Shown here: piece by piece, positions 8,724 through 17,326 of the stretch
How positions within the stretch are numbered: the first letter of the stretch is position 1
How the letters are laid out: every line of letters begins with the position of its first letter
Assembly: GCA_028716065.1 (NCBI GenBank)
Contig: JAQUQN010000004.1
Span: forward strand, 1 to 35,114
DNA length: 35,114 bases
Reading direction: 5' to 3'
Origin: Candidatus Omnitrophota bacterium
Lineage (GTDB): Bacteria; Omnitrophota; Gorgyraeia; 2-01-FULL-45-10
The notes under the pieces: model-generated
Database searches by the model: none
The model's input: the letters and a program-made list of their open reading frames with translations, nothing else
Told to the model about the DNA's origin: nothing
Position numbers and translations under genes: made by a program

Positions 8724-9293
8724 ATGGTGAATAGAATAGCGGTAGTCATATTTTTGTTATGCATGGTCGTTCAATGCGCATTTTGCGCGACGGAAGAACC
8801 TATCGGTTCGATGTACCAGGACAAGATGCCGGTTAAGGTATATATCAAAGGATTTACGGATGAATCAGGTAATAAGCTGATAAGTTCCGAGTCTTTTAAG
8901 AAGGCGATCGAAGACGGCCTTCTGAACAGGAAGTCCATGACGTTCAAGATAGTCGATGATCCCGCCCAGAGTGCCATACAGATATCGGGCGTGATAAAGA
9001 GATATCAGTATCTCGAGCGCGGTCCCATCAAATTATCGGTCGGCGTAGGCACCCTCATCGCGGACGCCGCGGCTACCGCGACCATGAATTATGCGGACAT
9101 GGTAGTGGACTTTACCGTGACCGACACGAAGACGAATAAGGTGGTGTGGAATGACACCATAGAGTCATACATAAAGAAGATAATGACGCCCGAGCAGAGT
9201 GTCCCTTTCGTGTACGGCAAGATGACGAGAGAGTTTTTGTGGAAATGCCTGGGTAAGCCCAAGAAGGCGGGCCATACCTTCGACATGATTTGA
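8724..9293 (+). CDS. Secreted protein, LptE/DUF4136-like fold possible, unknown function
   Basis: 189 residues with a signal sequence (about 1-22, ending AFCATEE). The layout is KVYIKGFTDESG, then SFKKAIEDGLLNR, then FKIVDDPAQSAIQISGVIKRYQYL, then MVVDFTVTDTKTNKVVWNDTIESY. The order 'beta strand, helix, beta hairpin, variable loop, beta strand ending W' is what small periplasmic or outer-membrane assembly proteins with an LptE/LpoB-like fold show. This is a fold guess only. GGAAGGA precedes the ATG. It is last in the envelope block and is followed by the 32-bp palindrome. Confidence 0.65.
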   Translation: MVNRIAVVIFLLCMVVQCAFCATEEPIGSMYQDKMPVKVYIKGFTDESGNKLISSESFKKAIEDGLLNRKSMTFKIVDDPAQSAIQISGVIKRYQYLERGPIKLSVGVGTLIADAAATATMNYADMVVDFTVTDTKTNKVVWNDTIESYIKKIMTPEQSVPFVYGKMTREFLWKCLGKPKKAGHTFDMI

Positions 9294-9336
9294 TGTGCTG
9301 TTGCACCTGTAACATACCTCCAATTATCCAGCATCC

Positions 9337-9368
9337 ATAGTAGGGGACATTTAAATGTCCCCTACTAT
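9337..9368. repeat. 32-bp perfect palindrome (REP-like), type 1 centre
   Basis: ATAGTAGGGGACATTT (9337-9352) is followed directly by its exact reverse complement (9353-9368). Its outer arm TAGTAGGG recurs at 19727-19756 with a different centre. It lies 44 bases after a gene end and lacks a clean T-run, so it is a poor classical terminator. Confidence 0.8.
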
Positions 9369-9425
9369 TTAAATCCCTCTTTTTATATCACTTGTTAGGA
9401 ATCAAAAAATCTACCTAACTTTCTC

Positions 9426-9453
9426 TTGACTTAACGCAATTATATGATATATT
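9426..9453 (+). promoter_or_regulatory. Sigma70-like promoter for the riboswitch and giant gene
   Basis: TTGACT (9426-9431), a 16-base spacer and TATATT (9448-9453). Transcription would begin near 9460, just before the first strand of the riboswitch P1 helix at 9467. Confidence 0.55.
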
Positions 9454-9466
9454 TATACTACAGTAT

Positions 9467-9555
9467 ATATTCTAGATAAAGGCAAATCCGCCGTAAGGCG
9501 GAGACGCAACATTCCAGATCTAGCATAAGATAGATGGCTGAATTGCCTAGAATAT
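9467..9555 (+). promoter_or_regulatory. GEMM-I-type (cyclic di-GMP-I family) riboswitch aptamer
   Basis: The element has the GEMM-I order of parts. P1 is ATATTCTAG (9467-9475) with CTAGAATAT (9547-9555), 9 perfect pairs. Then comes the conserved GGCAAA (9481-9486). P2 is TCCGCC (9487-9492) with GGCGGA (9497-9502), capped by a GTAA tetraloop of GNRA type. Next is the conserved GACGCAA (9503-9509), then a P3 arm (ATCT 9518-9521 with AGAT 9528-9531), and the typical 3' end GATGGCTGAATTGCC. Family members bind cyclic di-GMP, or cyclic AMP-GMP in some variants; which one cannot be told here. It lies in the leader of the 2,403-residue protein gene. Confidence 0.72.
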
Positions 9556-9578
9556 GACTTTTTAGGTGGTTCAGCCAT
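9534..9578 (+). promoter_or_regulatory. Competing hairpin / expression platform masking an SD-like AGGTGG
   Basis: ATGGCTGAATTGCCTA (9534-9549) can pair along its whole length with TAGGTGGTTCAGCCAT (9563-9578): 16 pairs, three of them G-U, with a 13-base loop. The 5' strand is the 3' end of the aptamer, including part of P1, so the two folds exclude each other. The 3' strand contains AGGTGG (9564-9569), a ribosome-site-like sequence. No T-run follows, which points to control of translation. Ligand binding would favour the aptamer and free AGGTGG, predicting an ON switch (inference). Confidence 0.6.
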
Positions 9579-9586
9579 ATATATTT

Positions 9587-12500
9587 ATGCAGATAATATA
9601 TAAATCCTCAATATTTAACTGGAAATTCATAAAGAAGACCCTTGCGGCCGTTCTGGCAGGGGTCTTTTTGTTTACGAATACTTTTAGCTGGGCGCAGGAA
9701 GAGAAGCTGTTCCTTACTGGAATGGGGAATACTTCTTCTTCCGGCCCGGCTAATACCTCCAAACTGGCCCCTAAACTTTTCCTGGCCAATGCCGAAAAGC
9801 GCGCGGAATTGCAGGCAGCGTTGATATGCGACCTCATCGAAAAAAACGCTAATTACGGCAAAAAGATTGATGAGGTTAATCTGAGAGATCTTCTTTTGTG
9901 GAAAGGCGCTAAGGACAGGGCCTTCGACAATTGCACATTTCAAATTCTGCCTGGAGAGATAAGGATAAATATACCCCAAAGCAACCTTAGCGTCCGTTAT
10001 TACGATCCACAGGTAGTGGGTAATGCCCTTCCGCCTTATTCCGATGTCCGCGACCTTAAAACACGGCCGATCGGCCCCTCGCCGTTTGATCCCGCGAGAC
10101 TTCAGAGACAGATAATCTACAGGGTAAGAGCGCTGCCGGAACCGCGCTCCGAAGAGACGTCAAAATCGCCTAGCCGGATATTCAGCATGTTTAGCGATAT
10201 GAAGGAAAATCCCGGATCAGATTATAAGAACATGCTTGGGGTATTACTTGAAAAAGCAGCTCATCTTGACAGGCCATTTGTATTAGAAATAAGGGACGAG
10301 GAAGGTAACCTCAAGAAGATTTCGATATATAGAAAAAATCTTGAAGGTGATTATGACAGGGAAGATATAAAAACTAAAGATACGAAGTATTTCGACCTCC
10401 TTGCGACAGAGGGAGCCGTCGAAGTGGCCGAAGTCAGGTTATCGAAGGATAATCTGATAATCGGTGTTACCAAATTAAGTTATGAAACTGATTTTAATAG
10501 AGTCAACATCGAAATGCGGGATATAAGGATTACGAAAGTCTTGGACGAATTGAAAAAGAGGCTTCCGATGTATGCCGAATTTATCGACGATCAGTATGAA
10601 TTGGGTTATCTTGGATGTAAAGAGATGGTCTACAAGTATGACGGTATTAACTGCCGCTACCGGATTTTACTCCCTCATTTCATAGACGAAGCCTTTAGAA
10701 AAGTGCGGCAAAAGAGAGGCTACGCGGACAACACGAGAATGGTATTTTTGAAAGCAGGGGCGGAACCTTTGGCCGAAATCGCCAGGGTGATGGCCCGCAT
10801 CGACAAAGGACGGTTTCCAGAAAGCGCTATTTGTAGCGTCTGGGGCACGATGGGTAATTATAAAGCAGTTAAAGAGGGCCTTGCGGCGCACGACCCTACC
10901 CAGGCGGCCTATTTCCTGAAATATCTCCACGACCATGGAGTTCTCGGACCGAATATAAACAATATTTTGTTCGTAGATACAGACTCCAGGATCGGATCTC
11001 GCTATGGCATGGTCTCCAGGACAGGTCCCCCCATAGGTACGGAGCTTCTCATCTATCGTACCCTATTAAACAGGGATGCTGTCAACGAAGCAAATAAGCT
11101 TTTCGGAAGAGACGGGTATGAATTTTCATGTTGGAATGAGAAAAATGGCGTTCGTTCGGCAGAGATGTTTTACATGTACATCGATCCGGATACAGTGAAG
11201 TTACCGGAATTTGCTCTGGCAGCGGAGGGTATATCCGGCGATGAACAGAAGGAATATGATACAAGGATGAATGTATCTTCTTTCAACCACGGTATTGATC
11301 TGAAAATAACAAGAAACAGGATATCTATGCTATGGGCGAAGGTGGACGATGTGTCAAAAACCGAATCAGTCGACGAAGAGTTTATTCTTAAAGATGATGG
11401 TACGGCAGGGCTGCGCAGCAGGAAACCCTACCGGCAACCGAATATGGGTGTAAGGCTCGAGATACAGAATGTGCTCGAATATGCCGGCTTCGTGATGGGG
11501 ACGCTCGATTTTATGGAGGCGCAGGGCTTCGACGTCTCCGAAGAGGCCGAGAGATACTTCGCGGAACTTGGCAGAAAATTTGAAGAAATCAGCGGGAAGA
11601 ATAGAGATAATATCAGTTTATCCAAGATGCAAGAACCATCTGTACTGACGGCATCCGCATTCGAAGATACCACGAAGCCCGGCAGCCTGCATTTTCTCGG
11701 TAAGATACTGGGAATACGCTACACGAGTTATTTTCACGCGCCTGTCATAGAGGAACTCTTCAAGATAGGGGGGCCTTTGACGTTATCTGCGATAGTGGAA
11801 AGACTCCACCCCGGCTGGCCTGTCCTGAACACGCTTGTATTCACGACTTTCCTCGCGGTTTTTGGCGTCACCTACATAATTCTTCACACGCTCAATGAAA
11901 GAGCGCCTCCCGAAGAAGCTACCGGAATAAAAGATAAGCTGAAATTTTATTATAATGAACTCAAATCCATCCGCTCTAACATCAAAGCCCTCACCAGGGA
12001 ACAAAAACTGAATATATTCCGCGGCCCCTTCCTGATAGCAGTGTCCGGAATCATAATGTCCATGATATTCATAACAGATCCATCGATGACCCTAATGAGC
12101 AGCATGCTCGCCCACCTGGTCATAGATGTTGGGATCGAGCACTTTAAGAACAATGATAAAACGCCGCCCGAGCCGGGCACGGCGGCGTACCAGAAGAATC
12201 TTGAACGTTTGAGAAGCAACCTGATAAAAGATCCTGGGAGCGTATCAACACGTGACGCTATGCGGAGTATATTGTATGAAGCAGGCATCGGCGTGAGGGA
12301 GCAGGTTTCTGATAATTTGATATCCAATCTTATATATGTTACGAGAGAACTCCTGATAAACCCCATACAATCAGCCGCATTATTGAAAAGGAATATTAAG
12401 AGCAGTTATGGGGTTGAGATGGATCTGCAGGATGTAAGGGACATCTATATATTATTGAGACGTTTGAGCGTTATCCAGGACCTCCTGACATACGAATCGG

Positions 12501-15500
12501 CAAGGCCGAGAGCGCTGAGCGTATTCAGAGAATTTTTGGCGCTAGAACCGGCCAGGATCGAAAGGATATTGGGGGGTGAAATAACGCCGTTGGCCCTTGA
12601 GATCCACCCAAGCCCGCGATGCAACTTCAGGTGCGCCCACTGTTTCAACGCGACGGCGTTGCAAAGGACCGGTGAAGTAAAAATAAAATCTTTTGCGGCT
12701 GCGGTGAGTCCCGAAGAGAAAGAGAGGGCGCTCGGGCTTATAAGCCAATATATCGCCAGCGGCGTCGACAAAATATATCTGAGTGGCGGTGGAGAGCCGT
12801 TCATGGAAGACCTGCATTCTTATATCGACCATATAAGGAAAACCAGCCCCGACATATATGTTTCCATAAATACGAATGGCGAGCTTCTTACAGAGAGAGA
12901 TATCGCGTTATGCGTCGCGAAGGTCAACAGGCTCTTTTTCTCCATGGATGCCGCGACTTCGCGCACGTTGGGGCGTCTGAAAGGCATAGAAGACAGCGAG
13001 AGTGAGGCGCGGTTCTTCAGGATCGTGAGCAATATGCGCCGGGCCGTGGCGACGAGGGATCAGCAAAGGATTGAAGGGAAGACTTCTCTGAAGATTGGCA
13101 TGGGTTTTGTCGTGGGCGAGATCAACTGTGTGGAAACGGAACAGTTCTTAAAGCTCGCGAAGGATACTGGAGTCGATTTTGTCAATTTCACCGCCCGGTT
13201 AGGTAAGGGCGAGTATGATTCAAAGATCTTGGATACGATCGAAAATATCTACCGCAAGGTAAGGGCGGGCGAGTTCGGCGGCATAGCCGTATTTTTTGAC
13301 GATTCATTCTCGCAATATCTGATGCAGAAAGAATTACGCGAGTCGAATGACGTAACCGGCAGAGAAGCGATGCTAGCAAAAGGTATCTGTTCGGTGGCCT
13401 CCGGCCTTTTGACGCCTGCTTATGCCGCTGGCGCAGGCTTTGTGTTTAGCTGCATCACTAAAGCCCAACCGGCAAATTCGAGCGACCGCTACAAGCTGTT
13501 CAATACGCGGCAGGTTGCTTTACGAAGCGTCAAGGAACTTATGGAGGATAAAAAAGCCGATTTGAGAGCATTAGACCCGGCCGAATGCGAGTATTGCAGG
13601 AAAGCGGATAAGTATATTAATGAGATAATAACAGCTATTAGAGAGGATGCAAAAGATGGTTTGAAAGTGTCTGAACTTCCGATAATTTTCTACGAGGACT
13701 CTTATCTGCGAACGATGGGCATAGGAAAAGGGGGCAGAGTCGATTTAGCCGGCTCGCAAGGGCCCGCCTTGTATCATTTGCCAGGAACGAAAACGTCGAG
13801 TTCAGGTACCGGCCCTGCGCTCTTTGTTGATCCGGACGGCACGGTGCGCGAGCTCAGTCAAGATGAACATAAGGAACTTAATCCAAAGCTTGCTGAAATA
13901 GTCGGTGACTTCGACAATCCCAATAAAGGTGTTGAGAAATTATCTCTGGGAAAGACAGTAGAGCTCTGCGGTCAAACGCATATAGGCCCGGATAAGAATA
14001 GAGGTCCTCCTGTATCGGTATACGTCATCGATGACGAAAAGCTCCCTGAAAAGTTCCAAAACGGCCTCATAACTCATGCCGGCACATTCAAAGGCAAGGC
14101 ATATAACCTCTTCATCCCGCGTTCAGTATACAACGTACTTCTTATATTAACACCAGCAGAACTACAGATCTGGCGCAACCACGAAGTCGGCCATCTCCTC
14201 GATCGCACTGCCAATATCACGCCTACAGAAGAAGAAAAAGAAGTAGCGAAGAAGATATATGAAGCTGCTAGGAAAGCCCCCGCGCCGGCAACGGCCGCGC
14301 CGCAGAAGAGGATAAGTCCGCTGAATCTTGAGAAAATGCCGGCCGGAGAGCTTTTATCCGCTTTGGGTCTAAAGGATCCTCGCAGCATAGAGGGAGCCGA
14401 TATTATCGGTGAAACAGAGGAATATGGTTATACAAGGCAAAGGATTAGCGTAAGAGAACAACTAGACCTTATTCAGCCGCCACGGGGCATATCGATTTTA
14501 CAGCGGGAGCTGGCCAACCCCGATGTCCTAAGGATTAAAGAATTCGACCTTATCTATAACAAAGATGGCCATTTGATAGCAGTCTTTCCTGTCCTGGCTC
14601 CCGGCATGAAACCGTCTGCCGATGATTTAAAATATTTTGATTTCAGCTATTATTATTTCGAAATTCCCAGCGTTAAGGATTCGGATGCGCGGGCTAAATG
14701 GACAGGATTCGCCCGTTCAAGAGAGGCGGATGCATCGTTGATAGAGGATTATAAAACGAGGCATGGTCTTGACGGAATAGAGATGGTCGGAAAGCATCAA
14801 TCGCCGTATATTTATATCGGCGTCAAAGGTGATATGGAGAATGGATGGGATCCTACCGAGATAATAATCGATGACCCTGACAATATCTTCCTGCCGGAAC
14901 CCGAGGATGGCATGGAGCAGATAATAATACCAGTTTTCCCAACGGTCTATTCGCCGGCGCATTGGATGCACAAGGGCGGTGATAAGAGGTATTATGATAA
15001 ATTTTATGAGGGTTCTCAACTGGCAAAGGGCCAGGATATACTGATAATCGGACCGGGTACGGGATGTGACACATGGCTCGCGTGGCTTAAGACGCGGAAT
15101 AAGATGTTCGCAGTAGGATATAACCCGCTGGAAATAGCCAACCTGCGCGCAACCGCTGGAATAGCCGGCTTCGAAGTAGAAGCGGTGGTCGGTGATAATA
15201 TAATCGATGAAGAAGGAAGGCCCAGGTTCGGAGAGAGGAAATTCGACCGTGTCTCCTGGAACATGCCCGCTTATAATCAGATCTATGATGTCGAAAAGCC
15301 CGGTCAGGTTATAAGATCACTTAGCGAGGCATGGGACGGGGATAAGGGGGGCGTTATCCTAAGGCGTTTCGCGAAAGGCCTTCCCGAAGTATTGAAACGG
15401 GGTAGTGGAGCGTTGTCACGGATCTGGAATCAATCTACCTATAACCCGGATATCGACATGATCATGGAAACCGGCGGAGCGAGAAATACTACCGACAGGC

Positions 15501-16798
15501 CTCTTGAGGTTGAATGGAAGAATTCCGCCTATATTATAAAATTGAAAGGCAATATTCAGGAGAAGATTATATCTGCACAGGGTACAGTTTCCGGAGATAT
15601 TAATGCTATAAGAAAAATGTTGGGGATCGAAGGCGAAGAAGAGAAGATAGTGGAGGAAAGAGCGTATAGTAACGGTATATATTATCGGGATCTTATTTCT
15701 TTTACTGAAAATTCAATAATAACGACGACTCGTATCGAACCGGCCGGCATGTCAGGAATGACGACAGACGGGGAAGGGATAAGGTGTTTCTATGAACATG
15801 AGATCGAATGGATACCCGGCAAAACAAAAATAGTTTACCGCAGGACCAAGGTAACCAAAAAAGAGGAAGTGAGCGCGAAAGAGACAGTTCGTGAAGAATT
15901 TGTAACATGCGTGTACAAGGGGCCTGAAGCGAGGGTGAAGATAGGCCTGAAAGACGGCAAACCTTTCCTCGTCATGAATGATAACGCGTTAGAATATTTC
16001 AGGCAGAAGGGTTTCGATATCAGGCGTCGTGAGGATAAGCCTTATCTTGCCATGGGGTGCTGGGGCGCGGTCCCTGAAGATAGACAGATAGCATATGTAG
16101 ACAAAAACGAAACGCTGTTCAAAGAGATGCTCGGCGAAGGGAAAGAACCGGTTCTATTGAGGGTTCCGGTGCAGGGTCTTGAGGCGATGGCCGTCGAAAA
16201 TGCCAGAGACTTCCTGGAAGCGTTCCAGAAAGCGCCCAACGCATATGTGGAATTATTTTCCACAACCGGTAGCGGTGAGGTAAACGCTGCTGATTATCAG
16301 AAAAAATACGGCTTTGAGAAAAAGTCCTTGCCCGAAGGTTTCATGAGGACAAGAAAGAATACAATAACCCTATTTGCCGCGTCAAAAGACGAGAATATTG
16401 ATAAACCGAGCATTGATTCAAGGCTTGGGTCCATTGGCATGAAACAGGAAGATACGCTTCTTTCCCCGATAATCTTGGGGTGCGATGAGGCCGGCCTCGT
16501 TAGGGCGACCATTTTCGGGTTAAAGATGCTCGAAATATCAAAAACTAGGCAAAATAAAACCAGAGAGAAGCTTTTAGCCGAGGTGTTGATGGCCTTGCTC
16601 GACTATAAAAACGCCTGCGATCCCGGCACGCCTTTTGAATTCAGTCATAAAGAGGTAGAAGATATATTGGGCCTTATCGAAGGCAATATTAACAGGGTCG
16701 TTGCCGCGTTAAAGAAGTTGCTGCAGTTCCTGCCCGCAAAACCGATAGACGGCGCAGCCCTGATAAGGCACGCGATAAAGGTCATGACAGCCGCCTAA
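9587..16798 (+). CDS. Giant multidomain protein: CPBP-type protease core, radical SAM, HEXXH motif, methyltransferase
   Basis: 2,403 residues from ATG 9587; GTG 9566 is an alternative but lies inside the AGGTGG element. Order: signal sequence (about 14-34); N-terminal region of unknown fold (40-700) with an ILFVDTD motif at D464 that could be HAD-like; membrane segments with CPBP/Abi protease motifs (E722-E723, YxxxH ending H767, HxxxD from H843); radical SAM domain with CxxxCxxC at C1012, C1016, C1019, GGGEP at 1067 and later cysteines C1268, C1289, C1334, C1337 suiting an auxiliary Fe-S cluster; HEVGH at 1532-1536, a zinc-metalloprotease motif; methyltransferase domain with IGPGTG (from G1822) and NMPAY (from N1892); C-terminal alpha/beta and helical domain (about 2170-2403) that I recall from other large Omnitrophota proteins, unverified. 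Preceded by a GEMM riboswitch. Overall function unknown. Confidence 0.85.
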   Translation: MQIIYKSSIFNWKFIKKTLAAVLAGVFLFTNTFSWAQEEKLFLTGMGNTSSSGPANTSKLAPKLFLANAEKRAELQAALICDLIEKNANYGKKIDEVNLRDLLLWKGAKDRAFDNCTFQILPGEIRINIPQSNLSVRYYDPQVVGNALPPYSDVRDLKTRPIGPSPFDPARLQRQIIYRVRALPEPRSEETSKSPSRIFSMFSDMKENPGSDYKNMLGVLLEKAAHLDRPFVLEIRDEEGNLKKISIYRKNLEGDYDREDIKTKDTKYFDLLATEGAVEVAEVRLSKDNLIIGVTKLSYETDFNRVNIEMRDIRITKVLDELKKRLPMYAEFIDDQYELGYLGCKEMVYKYDGINCRYRILLPHFIDEAFRKVRQKRGYADNTRMVFLKAGAEPLAEIARVMARIDKGRFPESAICSVWGTMGNYKAVKEGLAAHDPTQAAYFLKYLHDHGVLGPNINNILFVDTDSRIGSRYGMVSRTGPPIGTELLIYRTLLNRDAVNEANKLFGRDGYEFSCWNEKNGVRSAEMFYMYIDPDTVKLPEFALAAEGISGDEQKEYDTRMNVSSFNHGIDLKITRNRISMLWAKVDDVSKTESVDEEFILKDDGTAGLRSRKPYRQPNMGVRLEIQNVLEYAGFVMGTLDFMEAQGFDVSEEAERYFAELGRKFEEISGKNRDNISLSKMQEPSVLTASAFEDTTKPGSLHFLGKILGIRYTSYFHAPVIEELFKIGGPLTLSAIVERLHPGWPVLNTLVFTTFLAVFGVTYIILHTLNERAPPEEATGIKDKLKFYYNELKSIRSNIKALTREQKLNIFRGPFLIAVSGIIMSMIFITDPSMTLMSSMLAHLVIDVGIEHFKNNDKTPPEPGTAAYQKNLERLRSNLIKDPGSVSTRDAMRSILYEAGIGVREQVSDNLISNLIYVTRELLINPIQSAALLKRNIKSSYGVEMDLQDVRDIYILLRRLSVIQDLLTYESARPRALSVFREFLALEPARIERILGGEITPLALEIHPSPRCNFRCAHCFNATALQRTGEVKIKSFAAAVSPEEKERALGLISQYIASGVDKIYLSGGGEPFMEDLHSYIDHIRKTSPDIYVSINTNGELLTERDIALCVAKVNRLFFSMDAATSRTLGRLKGIEDSESEARFFRIVSNMRRAVATRDQQRIEGKTSLKIGMGFVVGEINCVETEQFLKLAKDTGVDFVNFTARLGKGEYDSKILDTIENIYRKVRAGEFGGIAVFFDDSFSQYLMQKELRESNDVTGREAMLAKGICSVASGLLTPAYAAGAGFVFSCITKAQPANSSDRYKLFNTRQVALRSVKELMEDKKADLRALDPAECEYCRKADKYINEIITAIREDAKDGLKVSELPIIFYEDSYLRTMGIGKGGRVDLAGSQGPALYHLPGTKTSSSGTGPALFVDPDGTVRELSQDEHKELNPKLAEIVGDFDNPNKGVEKLSLGKTVELCGQTHIGPDKNRGPPVSVYVIDDEKLPEKFQNGLITHAGTFKGKAYNLFIPRSVYNVLLILTPAELQIWRNHEVGHLLDRTANITPTEEEKEVAKKIYEAARKAPAPATAAPQKRISPLNLEKMPAGELLSALGLKDPRSIEGADIIGETEEYGYTRQRISVREQLDLIQPPRGISILQRELANPDVLRIKEFDLIYNKDGHLIAVFPVLAPGMKPSADDLKYFDFSYYYFEIPSVKDSDARAKWTGFARSREADASLIEDYKTRHGLDGIEMVGKHQSPYIYIGVKGDMENGWDPTEIIIDDPDNIFLPEPEDGMEQIIIPVFPTVYSPAHWMHKGGDKRYYDKFYEGSQLAKGQDILIIGPGTGCDTWLAWLKTRNKMFAVGYNPLEIANLRATAGIAGFEVEAVVGDNIIDEEGRPRFGERKFDRVSWNMPAYNQIYDVEKPGQVIRSLSEAWDGDKGGVILRRFAKGLPEVLKRGSGALSRIWNQSTYNPDIDMIMETGGARNTTDRPLEVEWKNSAYIIKLKGNIQEKIISAQGTVSGDINAIRKMLGIEGEEEKIVEERAYSNGIYYRDLISFTENSIITTTRIEPAGMSGMTTDGEGIRCFYEHEIEWIPGKTKIVYRRTKVTKKEEVSAKETVREEFVTCVYKGPEARVKIGLKDGKPFLVMNDNALEYFRQKGFDIRRREDKPYLAMGCWGAVPEDRQIAYVDKNETLFKEMLGEGKEPVLLRVPVQGLEAMAVENARDFLEAFQKAPNAYVELFSTTGSGEVNAADYQKKYGFEKKSLPEGFMRTRKNTITLFAASKDENIDKPSIDSRLGSIGMKQEDTLLSPIILGCDEAGLVRATIFGLKMLEISKTRQNKTREKLLAEVLMALLDYKNACDPGTPFEFSHKEVEDILGLIEGNINRVVAALKKLLQFLPAKPIDGAALIRHAIKVMTAA

Positions 16799-16817
16799 TA
16801 GTGAGGCATAATTTTGC

Positions 16818-16845
16818 TTGAATTCGACTAACTTTGTGGTATACT
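16818..16845 (+). promoter_or_regulatory. Extended -10 promoter for the 16883 gene
   Basis: TTGAAT (16818-16823), a 16-base spacer and TATACT (16840-16845), with TGG immediately before the -10 box (extended -10). Confidence 0.6.
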
Positions 16846-16882
16846 CTTGTCTAAACGAATCCGAAGGGGGTGAGTCAGAATC

Positions 16883-17239
16883 ATGAAGAAAATCGTAATA
16901 GTAATATTAGCGTTGGCATTTGTAGCGGGTCTCTCTTACGCGGCGGAGAAGCAGCCTAAGGCCACCGAGCCGGTAGGGGCTGTCGTGGAGACGACGGGTG
17001 TATTCGTAGGTAAGATCGTAGGTGCGGCCGAGAGGGCCACCACCGGCAGCGATAAGATCACCGTTCAGAGCGATACGGGTGAGACGAGGGTATTTCCTTT
17101 TGACCAGACGGTAAAGGTCCTCGATACCTCGTTTCATGCCCTTACTTTGAATCAACTGAATCCTGGCGAAAAGGTGACGGTCGAATATTCAAAGACAGAC
17201 AAGGCGCAGAAGGCCAAGACGATAAAGGTAGCGAAGTAA
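16883..17239 (+). CDS. Small secreted protein, unknown function
   Basis: 118 residues. Signal sequence 1-20 (ending SYAAEK). The mature domain has short beta strands: GVFVGKIVGA, DKITVQSDTGETRVFPF, EKVTVEYSKT and AKTIKVAK. This suits a small beta-barrel or OB-like module. AGGGGGTGAG lies upstream of the ATG. It has its own extended -10 promoter and a strong terminator, so it is transcribed alone. No family recognised. Confidence 0.7.
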   Translation: MKKIVIVILALAFVAGLSYAAEKQPKATEPVGAVVETTGVFVGKIVGAAERATTGSDKITVQSDTGETRVFPFDQTVKVLDTSFHALTLNQLNPGEKVTVEYSKTDKAQKAKTIKVAK

Positions 17240-17260
17240 GCGTTCAAGATAATCATATAT

Positions 17261-17296
17261 AGCGGGGGCGGTTCATCTAACCGTCCCCGCTTTTTT
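17261..17296 (+). terminator. Rho-independent terminator of the 16883 gene
   Basis: AGCGGGGGCGGTT (17261-17273) pairs with AACCGTCCCCGCT (17279-17291), loop CATCT, one G-T mismatch or wobble, followed by a run of T. Confidence 0.85.
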
Positions 17297-17326
17297 AATT
17301 GGCTTCGGAAGGTTCTCATCTCAGGG

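Noticed and set aside
8141..8764. Minus-strand open frame of 207 codons
   Set aside because: It covers the end of the NlpC/P60 gene and the whole small membrane protein gene on the other strand; composition is that of an antisense shadow.
9337..9368. Calling the 32-bp palindrome a standard terminator
   Set aside because: No clean T-run follows, and a matching palindrome at 19727 sits beside a separate, genuine terminator.
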